In this document: piece by piece, positions 27,376-37,046 of the stretch
Layout: each line of letters begins with the position of its first letter
How positions within the stretch are numbered: the first letter of the stretch is position 1
Origin: Oppiella nova
Taxonomy: Eukaryota; Arthropoda; Arachnida; Sarcoptiformes; Oppiidae
Assembly (NCBI GenBank): GCA_905397405.1
Contig: CAJPVJ010000057.1
Location: 1-49,970, forward strand
Reading direction: 5' to 3'
Length of the DNA: 49,970 bases
The notes under the pieces: model-generated
Databases searched by the model: none
The model's input: only the letters and a program-made list of their open reading frames with translations
What the model was told of the DNA's origin: nothing
Position numbers and translations under genes: made by a program

Positions 27376-30300
27376 ATGAATAAAAATCGTTATCGTATTA
27401 TTTTTAGCAAAGCAAAAAATATGTTTATTGCGGTTGCAGAGAATATCAAAAGCCAGAGTAAAGCTACAGGTCAAAGTACGCACTCAATGCCCATAACTGA
27501 GTCTATAGATTCAAAATCATTTCATCAGTTGTGGCAAGTTAAAAGTATTGTCGCATCGATGAGCTTATTTATAGCATTTTCACCTGTTTATGCACAAATG
27601 CAGGCAGATCCAAATGCTGCAGCTTCACAAAGAGCCATCATTGGGGTGGGACAGAATCAGCAAGGTCAAAACGTACCTGTAGTGAATATTCAGACACCTA
27701 AAAATGGTGTATCGCATAACGTCTATAACCAATTTGATGTATTGCAACCCGGTGTCGTTTTAAACAACAGCCGTAATGGTGCAGGTTCAGTGATTGTAGG
27801 GCAAGTGGGCGCAAACCCTTATCTTCAAACTGGAGAAGCACGCGTCATTTTAAATGAAGTAAATTCTGCTGCAGCTTCTCGCTTTGAAGGGAATCTTGAG
27901 GTCGCTGGACAACGAGCAGATGTAATTATTGCCAATCCATCAGGAATTAATATTCAAGGTGGTGGTTTTATTAATGCCAATAAGGTCATTTTTACCACTG
28001 GTAAAACACAGCTAAATCCTGATGGAAGTATTAAACAGTTTGTAGTTGATCAAGGAAAAATTAATGTTGGCTCAAATGGAAACAACTTAGGGCTGGGCGG
28101 TAATAACAATAATGCTGATTATGTCGATATTTATGCCAAAGCAGTTGAACTGAATGCCCAAGTTCATGCCAATCAAGCCTTACAAGTGGTTACGGGCTCA
28201 AATACGATTAGTGATGACTTAAGTTCAATTACGCCCAATCAAGACAATAGCACTACTCCAACATTTGCACTGGATGTGAAAGCACTTGGTGGAATGTATG
28301 CCAATAATATCTTTATTATCGGTACGGATAAAGGTTTAGGGGTGAGTAATGCCGGGACTATTCAATCCCCACAAACTTTAGTCATCACCAGTGCGGGTAA
28401 AATTGAAAATACGGGTGCAATACAAAATACCAATCCACAGGATAGTTTATTGAGCATCAATACTGGTGATGGCGCTGATATAGTTAGTAGCGGCTCTTTG
28501 ATTACCAATGGGAATTTATTCTTGGAATCTGGTCAGAACATCACTTTGGATAAAGCTCGCTTGGAAAAGCATGGTGCTGATAACCAAAATATTATTTCTG
28601 TGAGTGCTAAGGGTGATGTGAGTTTACAGAACAGTACTAATGTTCAAAACTTTGGTGAAGGAGGAAATTTATATATTGATGCGAGTAATATCAATCTTGG
28701 TAATGATATTAATATTGGAGTAAATGGTTCGATTTTTCTTGATGCAAAACAAAATTTGAATGCAACTGCAGTTAGAAACATTTCAAGTATCTATGATATT
28801 AACCTCTCTGGAGGCGATTTATTAACACTCAACAATACACATGTTTGGGCAAATTCTGGAAATATAAATTTAGGTACGACTAAGCAAAACTCTAATATAG
28901 TAATAAATTCAACTAGCTTAAACGCCGAAAAAGATTTGAATATTTATGGAGCTGGTGCTGTTTCTATCAATCAGATAGGTTTAGATAACGTTGGTGCAAC
29001 TACTAAAACTAAGAATTTTAATATAAGTGCTCAAGGTGATTTATTCTGGCAAAATGCAGGTATTTACTTGCCTGTTTTTACAGGGAAATTAGATTTAAGG
29101 TCAAATAGCAAGCTAGATATTTCGGGAACTCAATTCATTACAAAGGAGGGGATTAATCTATTCGGAAAAGAGTTGATCATAAACAGTCAACTCAAATCAA
29201 ACAAAGGTATTAACTTAACCTCATCTGAAAAAGATTTAAATCTGAATCAGGGAACAAATCTATCGGCAGTTACAGATATCAATGTTTCATCGTTAAACGG
29301 GGGCTTAAATACAAATAATTTAAAAGCGATCTCAGATTCTGGTCATGTAACATTCATGGCGAATACAGACATCAATCTTTCAGCTAATCAAAATCAACCA
29401 TTATCAGTAGATTCAACTCGAATTGATGCTCGAAATGGAATAACAATAGCAAGTGTTGGTCATGGAAATGTAAATGTTAATTCAGCAACCTTAAGCTCAA
29501 ATGATGGAGGTGTTAAAGTACAGAGTGAAGGAACCAGCCTGATTAAAGATACACAAATTAATGCCAAAGCAAATGTCGAGTTATTTGCCAAAGGAAATCT
29601 AGTATTAAACGGTGTAAACACAACATCCCAACAACATACAGCATTAAATTCTAAAAATAATATTTTTCTTAATAGCCAAGTTGGCGATAATGATATAGCA
29701 ATATATGGTGAAGATAAAAGTAGTCAACTCACATCTAGTGGAGTTCTTTCTATAACCAGTGAAAAAAATATAAACGTTCAAAATTTAAAAGCTATTGCAG
29801 GAGCAATATTAGTTGAAGCTGGTGAATCTTTCAATACGCCTAAGTCTGTGGAATTGAACGCAACAGGCAATGCTTTGTTGAAATATGACTCAAAACTGAG
29901 TAATACAGATGGCAATTTAACGATACAGACAAATAATGCCTTAACTTTAGATCCGAGAGTACATAAATTAAATACAACGGGTGACATTGATCTCGTTTCT
30001 AAAAATGGTGCATTGACCTTAATAGGTTACAGTGGTGCGCATGGTAATGGTTCTGAAGAGGTTATTAAATTAATTACTACTAATGGTGGGATTAATTTAG
30101 AAGGAAATAGTATCGAATTACAGGGAACTCAATTGGAGGCACAAAAAAATATCAAAATAACTTCTAGTAATGGTGATATTCTAATTAATGGTATAAAAAA
30201 TAATATATCTAATATTATCTCTTTAAAACAACTAGATAAGTTTAACTCAGATCTTAATGAGTTTAAGTTAAATTTAGAAAAAGAAACATTAAATATTAAG

Positions 30301-33300
30301 AATAAACCGAATTACAACGCGTATGAACAAGAAAGAATTAATATATTGGGTTTTCGAACTACTGCATTACAAAATGCGAGTGTAATTGGGCAAAATCAAT
30401 TTATGTCAATGATGCATGAGGCTGATAGACGATTTAAATTGCTCGAAGATAAATATCCTGAAATAAATGGACCAAGTAATAAGCTCAAAATTTTAATCGA
30501 TGAAACACAAAATAATATCAATTATTTTAATAACTCAGTTAAGGGTTATGAACATTCAACTTCATCATTATTAAGTCATTCTGGTAATATAGATATTATA
30601 TCTTCAAAAGGGGTTTCGGTATCTGGATCAAATTTGATTTCACAATTAGGACAAGCGAATATCGAAGCTAAGGGGCCACTTGAACAGAATTATACAAGTA
30701 TAACTCAGGGGCAAAATAATAAGCCCAGAACTATGTATGCAAGCATTATTGTTGATGGAACTCAAGACTTTTATGATAAAGGAGGTGAGAATGATGCAAA
30801 TTACAGTATGCGAACAATCATAAATCCCTCACTAATTAAGGCAAAAAATGGAGTTAATCTTCGAACAGTAGGAATGACAGTTGATGATAATTTAGTTTTA
30901 CAAGCCACTGGAATTGTTTCACAAGATGGTGATGTGAATATTCACTCTTTTAAGAATATCCTTTTTGATGCTGCTATTGAACAAAGCTATGATCGAGCAA
31001 CAAAAATTGAAAAGAAAAGATCTTGGGGGGGGCTTAAAAAGAAAACAATTACAACTAGAACTGAAAATAATGATATAGATGCGGCGTCTGTTGATATAGA
31101 AGCTAAAAATATTTCTGTTGAAAGTAAAGAAACAGGTAATCCGAAAAACAGTATCGATATTTATTCAGGAAATTTCAAAGCAAATGGTGGGAACATATCG
31201 ATACGTTCAGGTGGAAATATTAATTTTTATACTGTAGAAGAGACTACTAGTAGTAAAACAGATATTACTAAAAAATCATCTTTTGCTGGAATAAAATATA
31301 ATAACTCAAAAACAAGTGCAACACGTAATCAAATTTCTGAAATACCGGCTACATTAAAGGCAGATTATATTGGCACAAAATCAGGCTTCGATACACGATT
31401 GGTTGGTACGGAGTTTGAGTATTTGAAAGGTGCTGAGATTGAGTCAGGAGGTACCATATTTATTCAACCCGCCATTACCAATATTACTGAAACGCTGAAG
31501 AAGGAGAAGAATTCTGTAGTCTGGCAGTCGATGCAAGATAAAGGTTCAATTACTGAAACTGCACAATTACCAAGTTTTAATGGACCTACCCCTCCTGTTT
31601 TTAACGCTGCAGGTGGATTAGAGGTTCAAATACCAATTGGTGAAAAAGATCAGAATAAAGTACAAATTAAAGATGAAATTTTAAAACTTGCGAACCAACC
31701 CGGTAATCAATATCTCAAAGACTTGGTTAACCGCAATGATGTAGATTGGAATTCTATTATTCTTGCTCAAAAGGATTGGGATTATAAGTCTCAAGGTTTG
31801 ACGGGAGCTGGTGCTGCAATTATTGTTATTATTGTGACAATTTTAACTTATGGTGCAGGAACTGCAGCAGTGGGAGCGACAACTACTGCGGCAGCAGGAG
31901 GTGGGACTGTAACTACATTTGGTGGAATGACTTTAGCAACCACTACAGTTTCTGGAGTAACAACTTACACAGCTGCCGGAACGATGGTTAATGCAGCTTT
32001 GACATCACTTGCAACTCAATCTTCCGTAAGCTTAGTGAATAATGGGGGGAATATTAGCCAGACACTTAAAGAATTAGGTTCTAAAGAGTACGTTAAAAGT
32101 TTAGCAACATCGGTTATCACTGCTGGTGTTTTAGAAAAGGTAAGCACTACACTAAACTTGCCAATTGATAGTACAAAATTTAATGATCGACTTTATGTTG
32201 GATTGGTAAATAATACTAGCTCTGCATTAATAAATACTGCAATAAATGGTGGTAGTTTAAGTGATAATCTTGATGCAGCCTTATTAGCTGGATTTGCTAA
32301 TGTTTTACAGGCAGAGTTGTCACAAAATATAGGTTTAGAATTAGATGTAAAAGATCCCTCAAATTTTGAATATCTTTTGCATAAAATTGCTCATATTGCG
32401 GCAGGTTGTGCAGCTGGAGCACTTCAAAAACAATGTGAGGCTGGAGCAATTGGAGCTGGAGTAGGTGAGGTTGTTGCAGGAATGATAGAGCAACCAAGTA
32501 AAGATGCTTCATTAACTGAAATCAAAAAATATCAAGAAAAGGTTATCAATACATCTAAATTAATATCAGGAACTATAGCAGGTGTAGTTGGATATGATGT
32601 GGGGTATGCAGCTTCCTCAGCATCTTTAGCTGTGAGTAATAACTATTTAACTGCGAAAAATTATAGAGATTTAAAAGCAAATTATGACAGTTGTATTAGT
32701 AGCGGTGGTAGTGCAGGCAAGTGTAGTGGGGATATGTGGGCTATTGCGAGTAATATAAGTAAAGTAAATGATGATCGTTTGAGAACAGATTGTGCGATTG
32801 CAGACAGTACCGCATGTATTAATGGAATGAAAGACCTTTTTGAGGGAGAAAGAACTCGAAATGAGCTTAATAGATTAAATAAAATCTTTTATAACTCTGA
32901 ATATAGTAGATTTAATACATGGGCTAAGTTTAATGGTTTTACTCAAGCAGATAAAAATATTCGAAATCTTGGGAGTCTATATGCTAGCTTTGAAAAAATT
33001 GAATATTGGCAAAAAACCAACTGTAGCAATATTGGTTTATCAACAGCAGATTGCCAAAAAAAATATACAGCTTATTTGGAAGCAGATCGAGCTACACATG
33101 CCCAAATTGCAGCAGGATTGGATAAAGTTAAATCCATGGCAATTATCGGCAATGGTGTTACCGTTGGTAGTGCCGTAATAACTTTAATTACTGGAACAAG
33201 CTTGAGTAGTGATGATCCTAGCCGTTTAATTGCTTTAGCTGAAATTGCATCAGTAGGATTTAGCCGCTATATTCCTCAAGTTGGCTCTATGGTGCATGTA

Positions 33301-33861
33301 ACTCAACCTAAATCTGCTGGTTCTAGATATACAGCAAAACTACTTGATAATAATAAAGATCAAGCTCTTGATCCAAATTCTATTAGAAATGCAATTGCTT
33401 TGCATCCTACTTGGTTGAGTGGAAACAAAGATAAAATCAACTCAAATACTATTTCGATTGCAGTTGCTAAAGTTCAGACGTCAAAAGGGACTGAAAATAT
33501 TCTTGCGGTAAGTGGTAAGTCTTGGAGTGGAAATGCTCCCACAACTGTAAATATTAATGGAAATACATATAAAGTTATTGTTAGTGATACTCAAAGTGTA
33601 AAGTCAATCCAAATGGGAGTTAACGATCAAGGGCGACCAATATCTAATTATAATCATGCAGAAATGAAACTCTTCAGCTATATTAAAGATAGTTATTCTG
33701 CAACACCAACCAAAGTAACTATGGCAATTCAGAATACTGCTAATACTGAAAAAAATCCTGCTGGATTATGCACTGGCTGTGTATTTACTAGTTCAACTGG
33801 TTTTACAAAGGATTTACCTTTTGTAAATTTAACTATATTTCATGGTTCTACAAAGAAATAG
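27376..33861 (+). CDS. cdiA: CdiA-type contact-dependent growth inhibition protein
   Basis: 2161 residues. An extended signal peptide (ends near YAQ, residue ~74) leads into the TPS secretion domain (~76-300, NPSGINIQGGGFINANKVIF), a long beta-helical repeat region, a helical insertion at ~945-1060, further FHA-type repeats with KKRSWGGLKKKT, a DUF637-like pretoxin region (~1475-1650, GLTGAGAAIIVIIV, SLVNNGGNISQTLKELGS), and the LLHKIAHIAAGCAAGAL segment (~1665). The variable C-terminus ends in a deaminase-like motif: His-Ala-Glu at residue 2094 (NHAEMKLFSY) and Cys-Thr-Gly-Cys at 2132-2135. That pattern (HAE plus CxxC) is the zinc-binding signature of the cytidine-deaminase fold found in polymorphic toxins. 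No frameshift seen. Target (nucleotide or nucleic acid) is unknown. Confidence 0.92.
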   Translation: MNKNRYRIIFSKAKNMFIAVAENIKSQSKATGQSTHSMPITESIDSKSFHQLWQVKSIVASMSLFIAFSPVYAQMQADPNAAASQRAIIGVGQNQQGQNVPVVNIQTPKNGVSHNVYNQFDVLQPGVVLNNSRNGAGSVIVGQVGANPYLQTGEARVILNEVNSAAASRFEGNLEVAGQRADVIIANPSGINIQGGGFINANKVIFTTGKTQLNPDGSIKQFVVDQGKINVGSNGNNLGLGGNNNNADYVDIYAKAVELNAQVHANQALQVVTGSNTISDDLSSITPNQDNSTTPTFALDVKALGGMYANNIFIIGTDKGLGVSNAGTIQSPQTLVITSAGKIENTGAIQNTNPQDSLLSINTGDGADIVSSGSLITNGNLFLESGQNITLDKARLEKHGADNQNIISVSAKGDVSLQNSTNVQNFGEGGNLYIDASNINLGNDINIGVNGSIFLDAKQNLNATAVRNISSIYDINLSGGDLLTLNNTHVWANSGNINLGTTKQNSNIVINSTSLNAEKDLNIYGAGAVSINQIGLDNVGATTKTKNFNISAQGDLFWQNAGIYLPVFTGKLDLRSNSKLDISGTQFITKEGINLFGKELIINSQLKSNKGINLTSSEKDLNLNQGTNLSAVTDINVSSLNGGLNTNNLKAISDSGHVTFMANTDINLSANQNQPLSVDSTRIDARNGITIASVGHGNVNVNSATLSSNDGGVKVQSEGTSLIKDTQINAKANVELFAKGNLVLNGVNTTSQQHTALNSKNNIFLNSQVGDNDIAIYGEDKSSQLTSSGVLSITSEKNINVQNLKAIAGAILVEAGESFNTPKSVELNATGNALLKYDSKLSNTDGNLTIQTNNALTLDPRVHKLNTTGDIDLVSKNGALTLIGYSGAHGNGSEEVIKLITTNGGINLEGNSIELQGTQLEAQKNIKITSSNGDILINGIKNNISNIISLKQLDKFNSDLNEFKLNLEKETLNIKNKPNYNAYEQERINILGFRTTALQNASVIGQNQFMSMMHEADRRFKLLEDKYPEINGPSNKLKILIDETQNNINYFNNSVKGYEHSTSSLLSHSGNIDIISSKGVSVSGSNLISQLGQANIEAKGPLEQNYTSITQGQNNKPRTMYASIIVDGTQDFYDKGGENDANYSMRTIINPSLIKAKNGVNLRTVGMTVDDNLVLQATGIVSQDGDVNIHSFKNILFDAAIEQSYDRATKIEKKRSWGGLKKKTITTRTENNDIDAASVDIEAKNISVESKETGNPKNSIDIYSGNFKANGGNISIRSGGNINFYTVEETTSSKTDITKKSSFAGIKYNNSKTSATRNQISEIPATLKADYIGTKSGFDTRLVGTEFEYLKGAEIESGGTIFIQPAITNITETLKKEKNSVVWQSMQDKGSITETAQLPSFNGPTPPVFNAAGGLEVQIPIGEKDQNKVQIKDEILKLANQPGNQYLKDLVNRNDVDWNSIILAQKDWDYKSQGLTGAGAAIIVIIVTILTYGAGTAAVGATTTAAAGGGTVTTFGGMTLATTTVSGVTTYTAAGTMVNAALTSLATQSSVSLVNNGGNISQTLKELGSKEYVKSLATSVITAGVLEKVSTTLNLPIDSTKFNDRLYVGLVNNTSSALINTAINGGSLSDNLDAALLAGFANVLQAELSQNIGLELDVKDPSNFEYLLHKIAHIAAGCAAGALQKQCEAGAIGAGVGEVVAGMIEQPSKDASLTEIKKYQEKVINTSKLISGTIAGVVGYDVGYAASSASLAVSNNYLTAKNYRDLKANYDSCISSGGSAGKCSGDMWAIASNISKVNDDRLRTDCAIADSTACINGMKDLFEGERTRNELNRLNKIFYNSEYSRFNTWAKFNGFTQADKNIRNLGSLYASFEKIEYWQKTNCSNIGLSTADCQKKYTAYLEADRATHAQIAAGLDKVKSMAIIGNGVTVGSAVITLITGTSLSSDDPSRLIALAEIASVGFSRYIPQVGSMVHVTQPKSAGSRYTAKLLDNNKDQALDPNSIRNAIALHPTWLSGNKDKINSNTISIAVAKVQTSKGTENILAVSGKSWSGNAPTTVNINGNTYKVIVSDTQSVKSIQMGVNDQGRPISNYNHAEMKLFSYIKDSYSATPTKVTMAIQNTANTEKNPAGLCTGCVFTSSTGFTKDLPFVNLTIFHGSTKK

Positions 33862-33884
33862 TTAAATGGTAGGATAAATTTGTT

Positions 33885-34463
33885 TTGAAAATAGATGGTT
33901 CAAATATGATAAATTTTGTACAAGAGTTAGTATTGTGTAGGGTAGAAGGTACTCAACTTCCTTTTTTTCCTGAAAAAGTTAAAGGCTACACAGAGCAAGA
34001 AATAGCTGAAATTGCAAAGAACTGCAATTTAGATGTCCATGGGCAATTTAGGGACTTTTTATTGCAAATGGGGAAATGTTCTGGAGGATTACTTTGGGGG
34101 GATGACTTTCCAATGTATAGTCACAGATGGGAACCAATGAGTTTTAAAAATTTTCAAGTTAATGAGAGAAATGATGAAAATTATATGTCGTGTCCTGGTA
34201 GTGAAGATCCTATAGAAAATAAAATGTTTTATCTTTATTCAGAAAATGAGTTAACTTTTTTTTATTATTTATTTACGAATAATAAAGATGATTATATTTG
34301 GGGGTATTATGAAGACGAAAATAGGTGTGTGGAGAAAACTAAATCGACACTTATTGATCAATTAAAGTACTACGTCAGAACTTCAACAAAAAATGCAAGA
34401 TTTATTGATTTTACCTCAAATGAAGATGAAATTAACCAAAATATAATGGGTAGGCTATTATAG
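33885..34463 (+). CDS. cdiI: CdiI immunity protein, SUKH/SMI1-KNR4-like
   Basis: 192 residues, 23 bp after cdiA on the same strand, the position expected for the cognate immunity gene of a cdiBAI locus. FRDFLLQMGKCSGGLLWGDD followed by aromatic-rich FYYLFTNNKDDYIWGYY resembles the SMI1/KNR4 (SUKH) superfamily, widely used as immunity proteins for nuclease and deaminase toxins. Start: TTG 33885 has AGGA 10 bases upstream; ATG 33906 is an alternative. No signal peptide, so it acts in the cytoplasm by binding the toxin tip. Low GC like the end of cdiA, in keeping with exchange as a toxin-immunity cassette. Confidence 0.8.
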   Translation: MKIDGSNMINFVQELVLCRVEGTQLPFFPEKVKGYTEQEIAEIAKNCNLDVHGQFRDFLLQMGKCSGGLLWGDDFPMYSHRWEPMSFKNFQVNERNDENYMSCPGSEDPIENKMFYLYSENELTFFYYLFTNNKDDYIWGYYEDENRCVEKTKSTLIDQLKYYVRTSTKNARFIDFTSNEDEINQNIMGRLL

Positions 34464-34519
34464 TATTATTTTTATCAAACTAATCTGTACAACGCTTCAA
34501 AAATAATCTATCTATTTAG

Positions 34520-34559
34520 ATACTATCATCGATTTTTAATTAAAAATCAATGATAGTAT
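34520..34559. terminator. bidirectional terminator between cdiI and the lipoprotein genes
   Basis: A 40-bp inverted repeat with one mismatch (ATACTATCAT and ATGATAGTAT around GATTTTTAATTAAAAATC). It lies between convergent genes and would serve both. Confidence 0.7.
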
Positions 34560-34579
34560 TCAATTTACCATGTTGAATT

Positions 34580-35152
34580 TTAATTATGCCCCATTTTATT
34601 AATTACACGGATTGGGACAGTATATCCTTGACCACTATCAGGTCTTGGTTCTAAGAACGCTTGAATTGGCAGATCAGTAATAGCGTTAGCTCGCCATAAT
34701 CCCACGCCATTTACAAGTTCAGTCACAGGTTTCTTTGTTTCCAAATCATTAATCCAAAATACACAACCTTCTTGTTTATTTGGATTTAATTCATAACCGA
34801 CTTGGTATCTTTTACTTGGTTCAATATGGACTTTGACTAAATTGGTATAGTTATAAGAACCTTGACCACACCAAATTTGTAAATCATGTTCACCAGCGTG
34901 CAGAATTAAAGGCTCTTTGAGCTGATGATAGCCATTCTCTACCTTCTTTTTATCTACTGCAAAGACAAAGGCAATCGTGTCTGCTAAATATTTACGATCA
35001 TAGAGATCACCAATGATGGTTGCTGTTTGTGATGATGCTTGAGGCGAAGAATAGTATTCAATAGCTGGTGTATTCTTGGATGTACTGATACAACCAGTAA
35101 AAATGATTGGTACACTTAGAATTGAGATTTTAAAAAATAGATGCATATTCAA
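34580..35152 (-). CDS. small outer-membrane-type lipoprotein
   Basis: 190 residues. A lipoprotein signal (MNMHLFFKISILSVPIIFTG, then Cys) shows lipid attachment after IIFTGC. The mature domain is beta-rich with an Ig-like or DUF2846-like feel (EPLILHAGEHDLQIWCGQGS, KRYQVGYELNP). The segment CVFWINDLETKKPVTE recurs in altered form in the next gene (IQFWIENLTTGEVITE), so the two are probably paralogues. It starts 5 bp after the stop of that gene and shares its operon. Function unknown; not a recognised part of the Cdi system. Confidence 0.82.
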   Translation of the reverse strand: MNMHLFFKISILSVPIIFTGCISTSKNTPAIEYYSSPQASSQTATIIGDLYDRKYLADTIAFVFAVDKKKVENGYHQLKEPLILHAGEHDLQIWCGQGSYNYTNLVKVHIEPSKRYQVGYELNPNKQEGCVFWINDLETKKPVTELVNGVGLWRANAITDLPIQAFLEPRPDSGQGYTVPIRVINKMGHN

Positions 35153-35157
35153 TCCCT

Positions 35158-35667
35158 CTATTTATTAATAATGACTGGCATATAAATTTGTTGAGGTTGA
35201 TTTGCTACTGTATGAGCAAATTGCTTTTCTGTTATCACCTCACCCGTTGTTAAATTTTCAATCCAAAACTGAATGCCTTGTTTATGGCTGTTTTTATCTG
35301 CTTGATTGGTTTTGATTTGATATTTTTGCCCTGTTTGAGCAGTAAAATTGAGCTCACCTGAAGAAAATAATTGCTGAGCATCAGAGGTGAAGCGAACGGT
35401 TATCTGTGTAGGGAGAATGGAATAGATTTTATTCCAGTCTTTTGATTGGTTTAATGTGGCTTTGCCATTGATTTGATTAATATAAATACGAGCTTTTATG
35501 AACTTTAAAGGGGTGCTCGTTTCTTGGAAACCTTGAATTGTTGCGAGTTGTGCTGAATCAATATTTTGAGGCGTTTGATAAAGCAGCTCTTTTGGGATTT
35601 CTGCAAGTGCAAATGGTGAAGAGCATAAAGCAACAAATAAGGTTATTTTGATCAATTGATTATGCAT
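35158..35667 (-). CDS. exported protein related to the adjacent lipoprotein
   Basis: 169 residues with a signal peptide (MHNQLIKITLFVALCSSPFA, cleavage after LA) and no lipobox. The mature part is beta-rich (ITVRFTSDAQQLFSS, GELNFTAQTGQKYQIKTNQA) and shares the FWI-x-[DN]-L-x-T-x(3)-[VI]-T-E motif with the next gene. First gene of a two-gene minus-strand operon; the AGG-rich leader before the start (AGAGG) supports translation. No family recognised. Confidence 0.8.
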   Translation of the reverse strand: MHNQLIKITLFVALCSSPFALAEIPKELLYQTPQNIDSAQLATIQGFQETSTPLKFIKARIYINQINGKATLNQSKDWNKIYSILPTQITVRFTSDAQQLFSSGELNFTAQTGQKYQIKTNQADKNSHKQGIQFWIENLTTGEVITEKQFAHTVANQPQQIYMPVIINK

Positions 35668-36054
35668 AAAATAAACCTCTAAAATGAGAAAACTATTTTT
35701 AGAATTTTACTAAGTATTCTGACTTAGCAATTTATTATAAAGAGGGTTGGTTCAATATCCTAAACCTATAATTATTTTAATGGCTTTTTTTGAAACTTCA
35801 TTATACCTATAGATAGAACACATTAAAATTTGGGATAAAAAATCCACTCAAGATAAACTATAAAAATTATTCAAATCCCTAAAATAACTCAAAAACAGAA
35901 CCTTACTAAACTAGCTTACAATTTTAACCACAAGCGTGTCGTAAAATGCTAAGTCAGTGTCGTCTTATGTAAAGTGAGCTGCATCTGCTGTGTTGTAGTT
36001 TTAATCATGATTTTTAAATATTGATAAAAATACGGCATGGATAGGGAAATAGCA
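35668..36054. other. divergent intergenic region before the seven-gene catabolic operon
   Basis: About 390 bp, AT-rich on the left and less so near 35930. Contains the hairpin CTAAGT / ACTTAG near 35709-35726 and must hold promoters for the minus-strand exported-protein pair and the plus-strand operon. No regulator gene is located here. I could not assign promoter boxes with confidence. Confidence 0.4.
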
Positions 36055-37035
36055 TTGAATAAAGCAATACGGTTTTATGAAACAGGAACACCAGATGTTT
36101 TGCAATATGAAGACATCGATGTTGGTGAACCAGCAGCAGGGCAAGTGCGTCTGCGTCATGTGGCAGTTGGATTAAATTATGCTGACACTTATTTTCGTGA
36201 CGGCACATATAAAATTCCACTGCCAAACGGGATGGGCGTAGAAGCATCTGGTGTAGTCGAAGCCGTGGGTGAGGGTGTAGATCACATTCAAGTGGGTGAT
36301 CGAGTCACTTATACCGGCTTTTTAAATACTTTAGGTGCTTATAGCACTGCACGTTTAATCTCATCTGATGTATTAATCAAACTACCTGAAGAAATTTCTT
36401 GTGAAACAGCCGCAGCAATGACCATGCGGGGATTAACCTCGGCTTATTTAATGCGTCGTATTTATGACTTTAAAAAAGGGGACACCATTTTATTACATGC
36501 CGCCGCAGGTGGTGTGGGCTTGATTGTTTCTCAATGGGCAAAGTTACTCGGTTTAACTGTGATTGGTACAACCTCTTCAGAAGAAAAAGCGCAAATTGCC
36601 CGTGCACATGGCTGTGACCACGTTATTAATTATAGCTATGAAAATGTTGCAGAACGAGTACGAGAATTAACCGATGGAGTCGGTGTGAATGTGGTCTTTG
36701 ATAGTGTCGGTAAAGACACGTTTATGGCATCGCTTGATTCATTAAAACGCCGTGGCTTATTGGTTTGTGTGGGGACTGCTTCTGGTGCAATTCCAGAATT
36801 TAACCCCGTCTTGTTGGCAATGAAAGGCTCTCTCTATATGACCCGCCCAGCACTGGCAGATTTCATTGCTGATCCTATAGAAAAACAAGAACTTGCCAAT
36901 GAATTATTTGATCATGTCCGACATGGGCGCATCAAAATTGAAATCAATCAGCGCTATGAACTCAAGGATGCAGTTCAAGCTCACCGTGATCTAGAAGCAC
37001 GTAAAACCACAGGATCATCAATTTTTGTCATTTGA
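36055..37035 (+). CDS. quinone oxidoreductase-like MDR protein
   Basis: About 326 residues, zinc-independent medium-chain dehydrogenase/reductase of the QOR group. Substrate half: NYADTYFRDGTYKIPLPNGM, GVEASGVVEAVGEGV. Cofactor half: HAAAGGVGLIVSQWAKLLG (AxxGGVG, NADPH-type), GCDHVINYSYENV, VFDSVGKDTF. Zinc-binding Cys/His of alcohol dehydrogenases are absent. TTG 36055 (giving MNKAIRFYETG, as in homologues) has AGGGA upstream; ATG 36037 lacks a ribosome site but is possible. First gene of a seven-gene operon, and the TauD-like gene starts 11 bp after its stop. In this context it could reduce an enone or quinone intermediate rather than act in general stress defence. Confidence 0.88.
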   Translation: MNKAIRFYETGTPDVLQYEDIDVGEPAAGQVRLRHVAVGLNYADTYFRDGTYKIPLPNGMGVEASGVVEAVGEGVDHIQVGDRVTYTGFLNTLGAYSTARLISSDVLIKLPEEISCETAAAMTMRGLTSAYLMRRIYDFKKGDTILLHAAAGGVGLIVSQWAKLLGLTVIGTTSSEEKAQIARAHGCDHVINYSYENVAERVRELTDGVGVNVVFDSVGKDTFMASLDSLKRRGLLVCVGTASGAIPEFNPVLLAMKGSLYMTRPALADFIADPIEKQELANELFDHVRHGRIKIEINQRYELKDAVQAHRDLEARKTTGSSIFVI

Positions 37036-37046
37036 AGGGATATCTT

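Noticed and set aside
34520-34559. Long inverted repeat as a regulator binding site
   Set aside because: It lies between convergent genes with no promoter to control; a bidirectional terminator explains it.
37032-37046. TTG start for the TauD-like gene overlapping the preceding stop
   Set aside because: AGGGA stands 6 bases before ATG 37047, and the family N-terminus begins MQVEQL at that codon.
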